Below the pieces are notes generated by a model that saw nothing but the letters and a program-made list of their open reading frames with translations, did not search any database and was not told the origin of the DNA. Made by a program: the position numbers and the translations under genes. A DNA stretch of 13,732 nucleotides, taken from Filomicrobium sp. (GTDB lineage Bacteria; Pseudomonadota; Alphaproteobacteria; Rhizobiales; Hyphomicrobiaceae). Below, in pieces: positions 13,477-13,732 of the stretch. The DNA lies in contig JAJFHK010000341.1 in NCBI GenBank assembly GCA_021775655.1, positions 1 to 13,732 on the forward strand, in the 5' to 3' direction. Positions within the stretch are counted from its first letter, which is position 1, and each line of letters opens with the position of its first letter.

Positions 13477-13732
13477 GACATTTCCTCGGCGGTTAAATTG
13501 GACGAAGCCGCGGACATAAACAGCGTTGCATATCATCCTATTATACGATCAGGACAACGAGATTACCACTGCGCGGTGCAGCAAAGTTAAAAGTAACGTG
13601 GGTTACAAGCTGTTCCCTAGGAAACAGTTGGCATTCTATTTCTCGGTGTCCCGCGCAGCCCCATGAATACTAGGAACATGCGATACAATAGCGCAATTTC
13701 CGAGGTAAGTCAGTTCGATTACCAGACATACT
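13477..13732 (-). promoter_or_regulatory. Upstream region of the FecR-domain gene with likely -10 element
   Basis: On the minus strand a perfect TATAAT lies at 13545-13540, 64 bases before the FecR start, a sensible position for a -10 box. The best -35 at normal spacing is only a weak TGGTAA-like match. Further upstream are two inverted repeats: GTAAC-N4-GTTAC (13593-13606), and an 18-base palindrome centred on CCTAGG at 13610-13627 with one mismatched pair. These could bind a regulator. A short plus-strand frame opening at 13663 runs off the window end but lacks a good ribosome site, so it is not called as a gene. Confidence 0.4.

Noticed and set aside
13663..13732. Short plus-strand frame open to the window end (starts at 13663 or 13678)
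   Set aside because: Only about 23 codons are visible, the AGGA before 13678 is too close to the ATG, and there is no recognisable sequence. It could be a real gene start but cannot be supported here.

Overview
The window looks like chromosomal DNA from an alphaproteobacterium of moderately high GC. This is inferred from codon use, the style of the TonB receptor, and a CHASE2 cyclase lying next to a FecR-domain gene; I cannot name the genus. There are no rRNA, tRNA, CRISPR or transposase genes. Nearly all the DNA is accounted for by ten genes in four transcription blocks.

Block 1 (minus strand, about 58-3502) is a compact signalling operon. In transcription order it encodes a membrane-anchored periplasmic sensor with a c-type heme motif (Tll0287-like/DUF3365 domain plus HAMP, no output domain), a Ser/Thr protein kinase, and a class III nucleotide cyclase homologue. 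The kinase carries two copies, and the cyclase one copy, of the same ~60-residue C-terminal helical module. This links the two soluble proteins and makes the operon the most interesting part of the window.

Block 2 (plus, 3590-4870) is divergent from block 1. It encodes an exported caspase-fold protein that keeps the His motif but has lost the Cys motif, followed by a coiled coil and a C-terminal peptidoglycan-binding domain.

Block 3 (plus, about 4996-12347) is a vitamin B12 uptake operon headed by a clear cobalamin riboswitch. It contains btuB (outer-membrane receptor), btuF (periplasmic binding protein), btuC (permease) and btuD (ATPase), with overlapping or near-abutting genes. A CHASE2-type transmembrane adenylate cyclase with all catalytic residues follows 44 bases after btuD on the same strand and may be co-transcribed.

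Block 4 (minus, 12406-13476) is a secreted FecR-domain protein with an extreme polylysine stretch, a glycine-zipper-like segment and a Gly/Arg/Lys-rich tail. It converges on the CHASE2 cyclase across a shared perfect-stem hairpin. The last ~250 bases hold its likely promoter and two inverted repeats.

Start codons were chosen by ribosome binding sites and domain limits. Several open frames can be extended upstream through TTG or GTG codons that have no Shine-Dalgarno sequence, and those extensions were not used.
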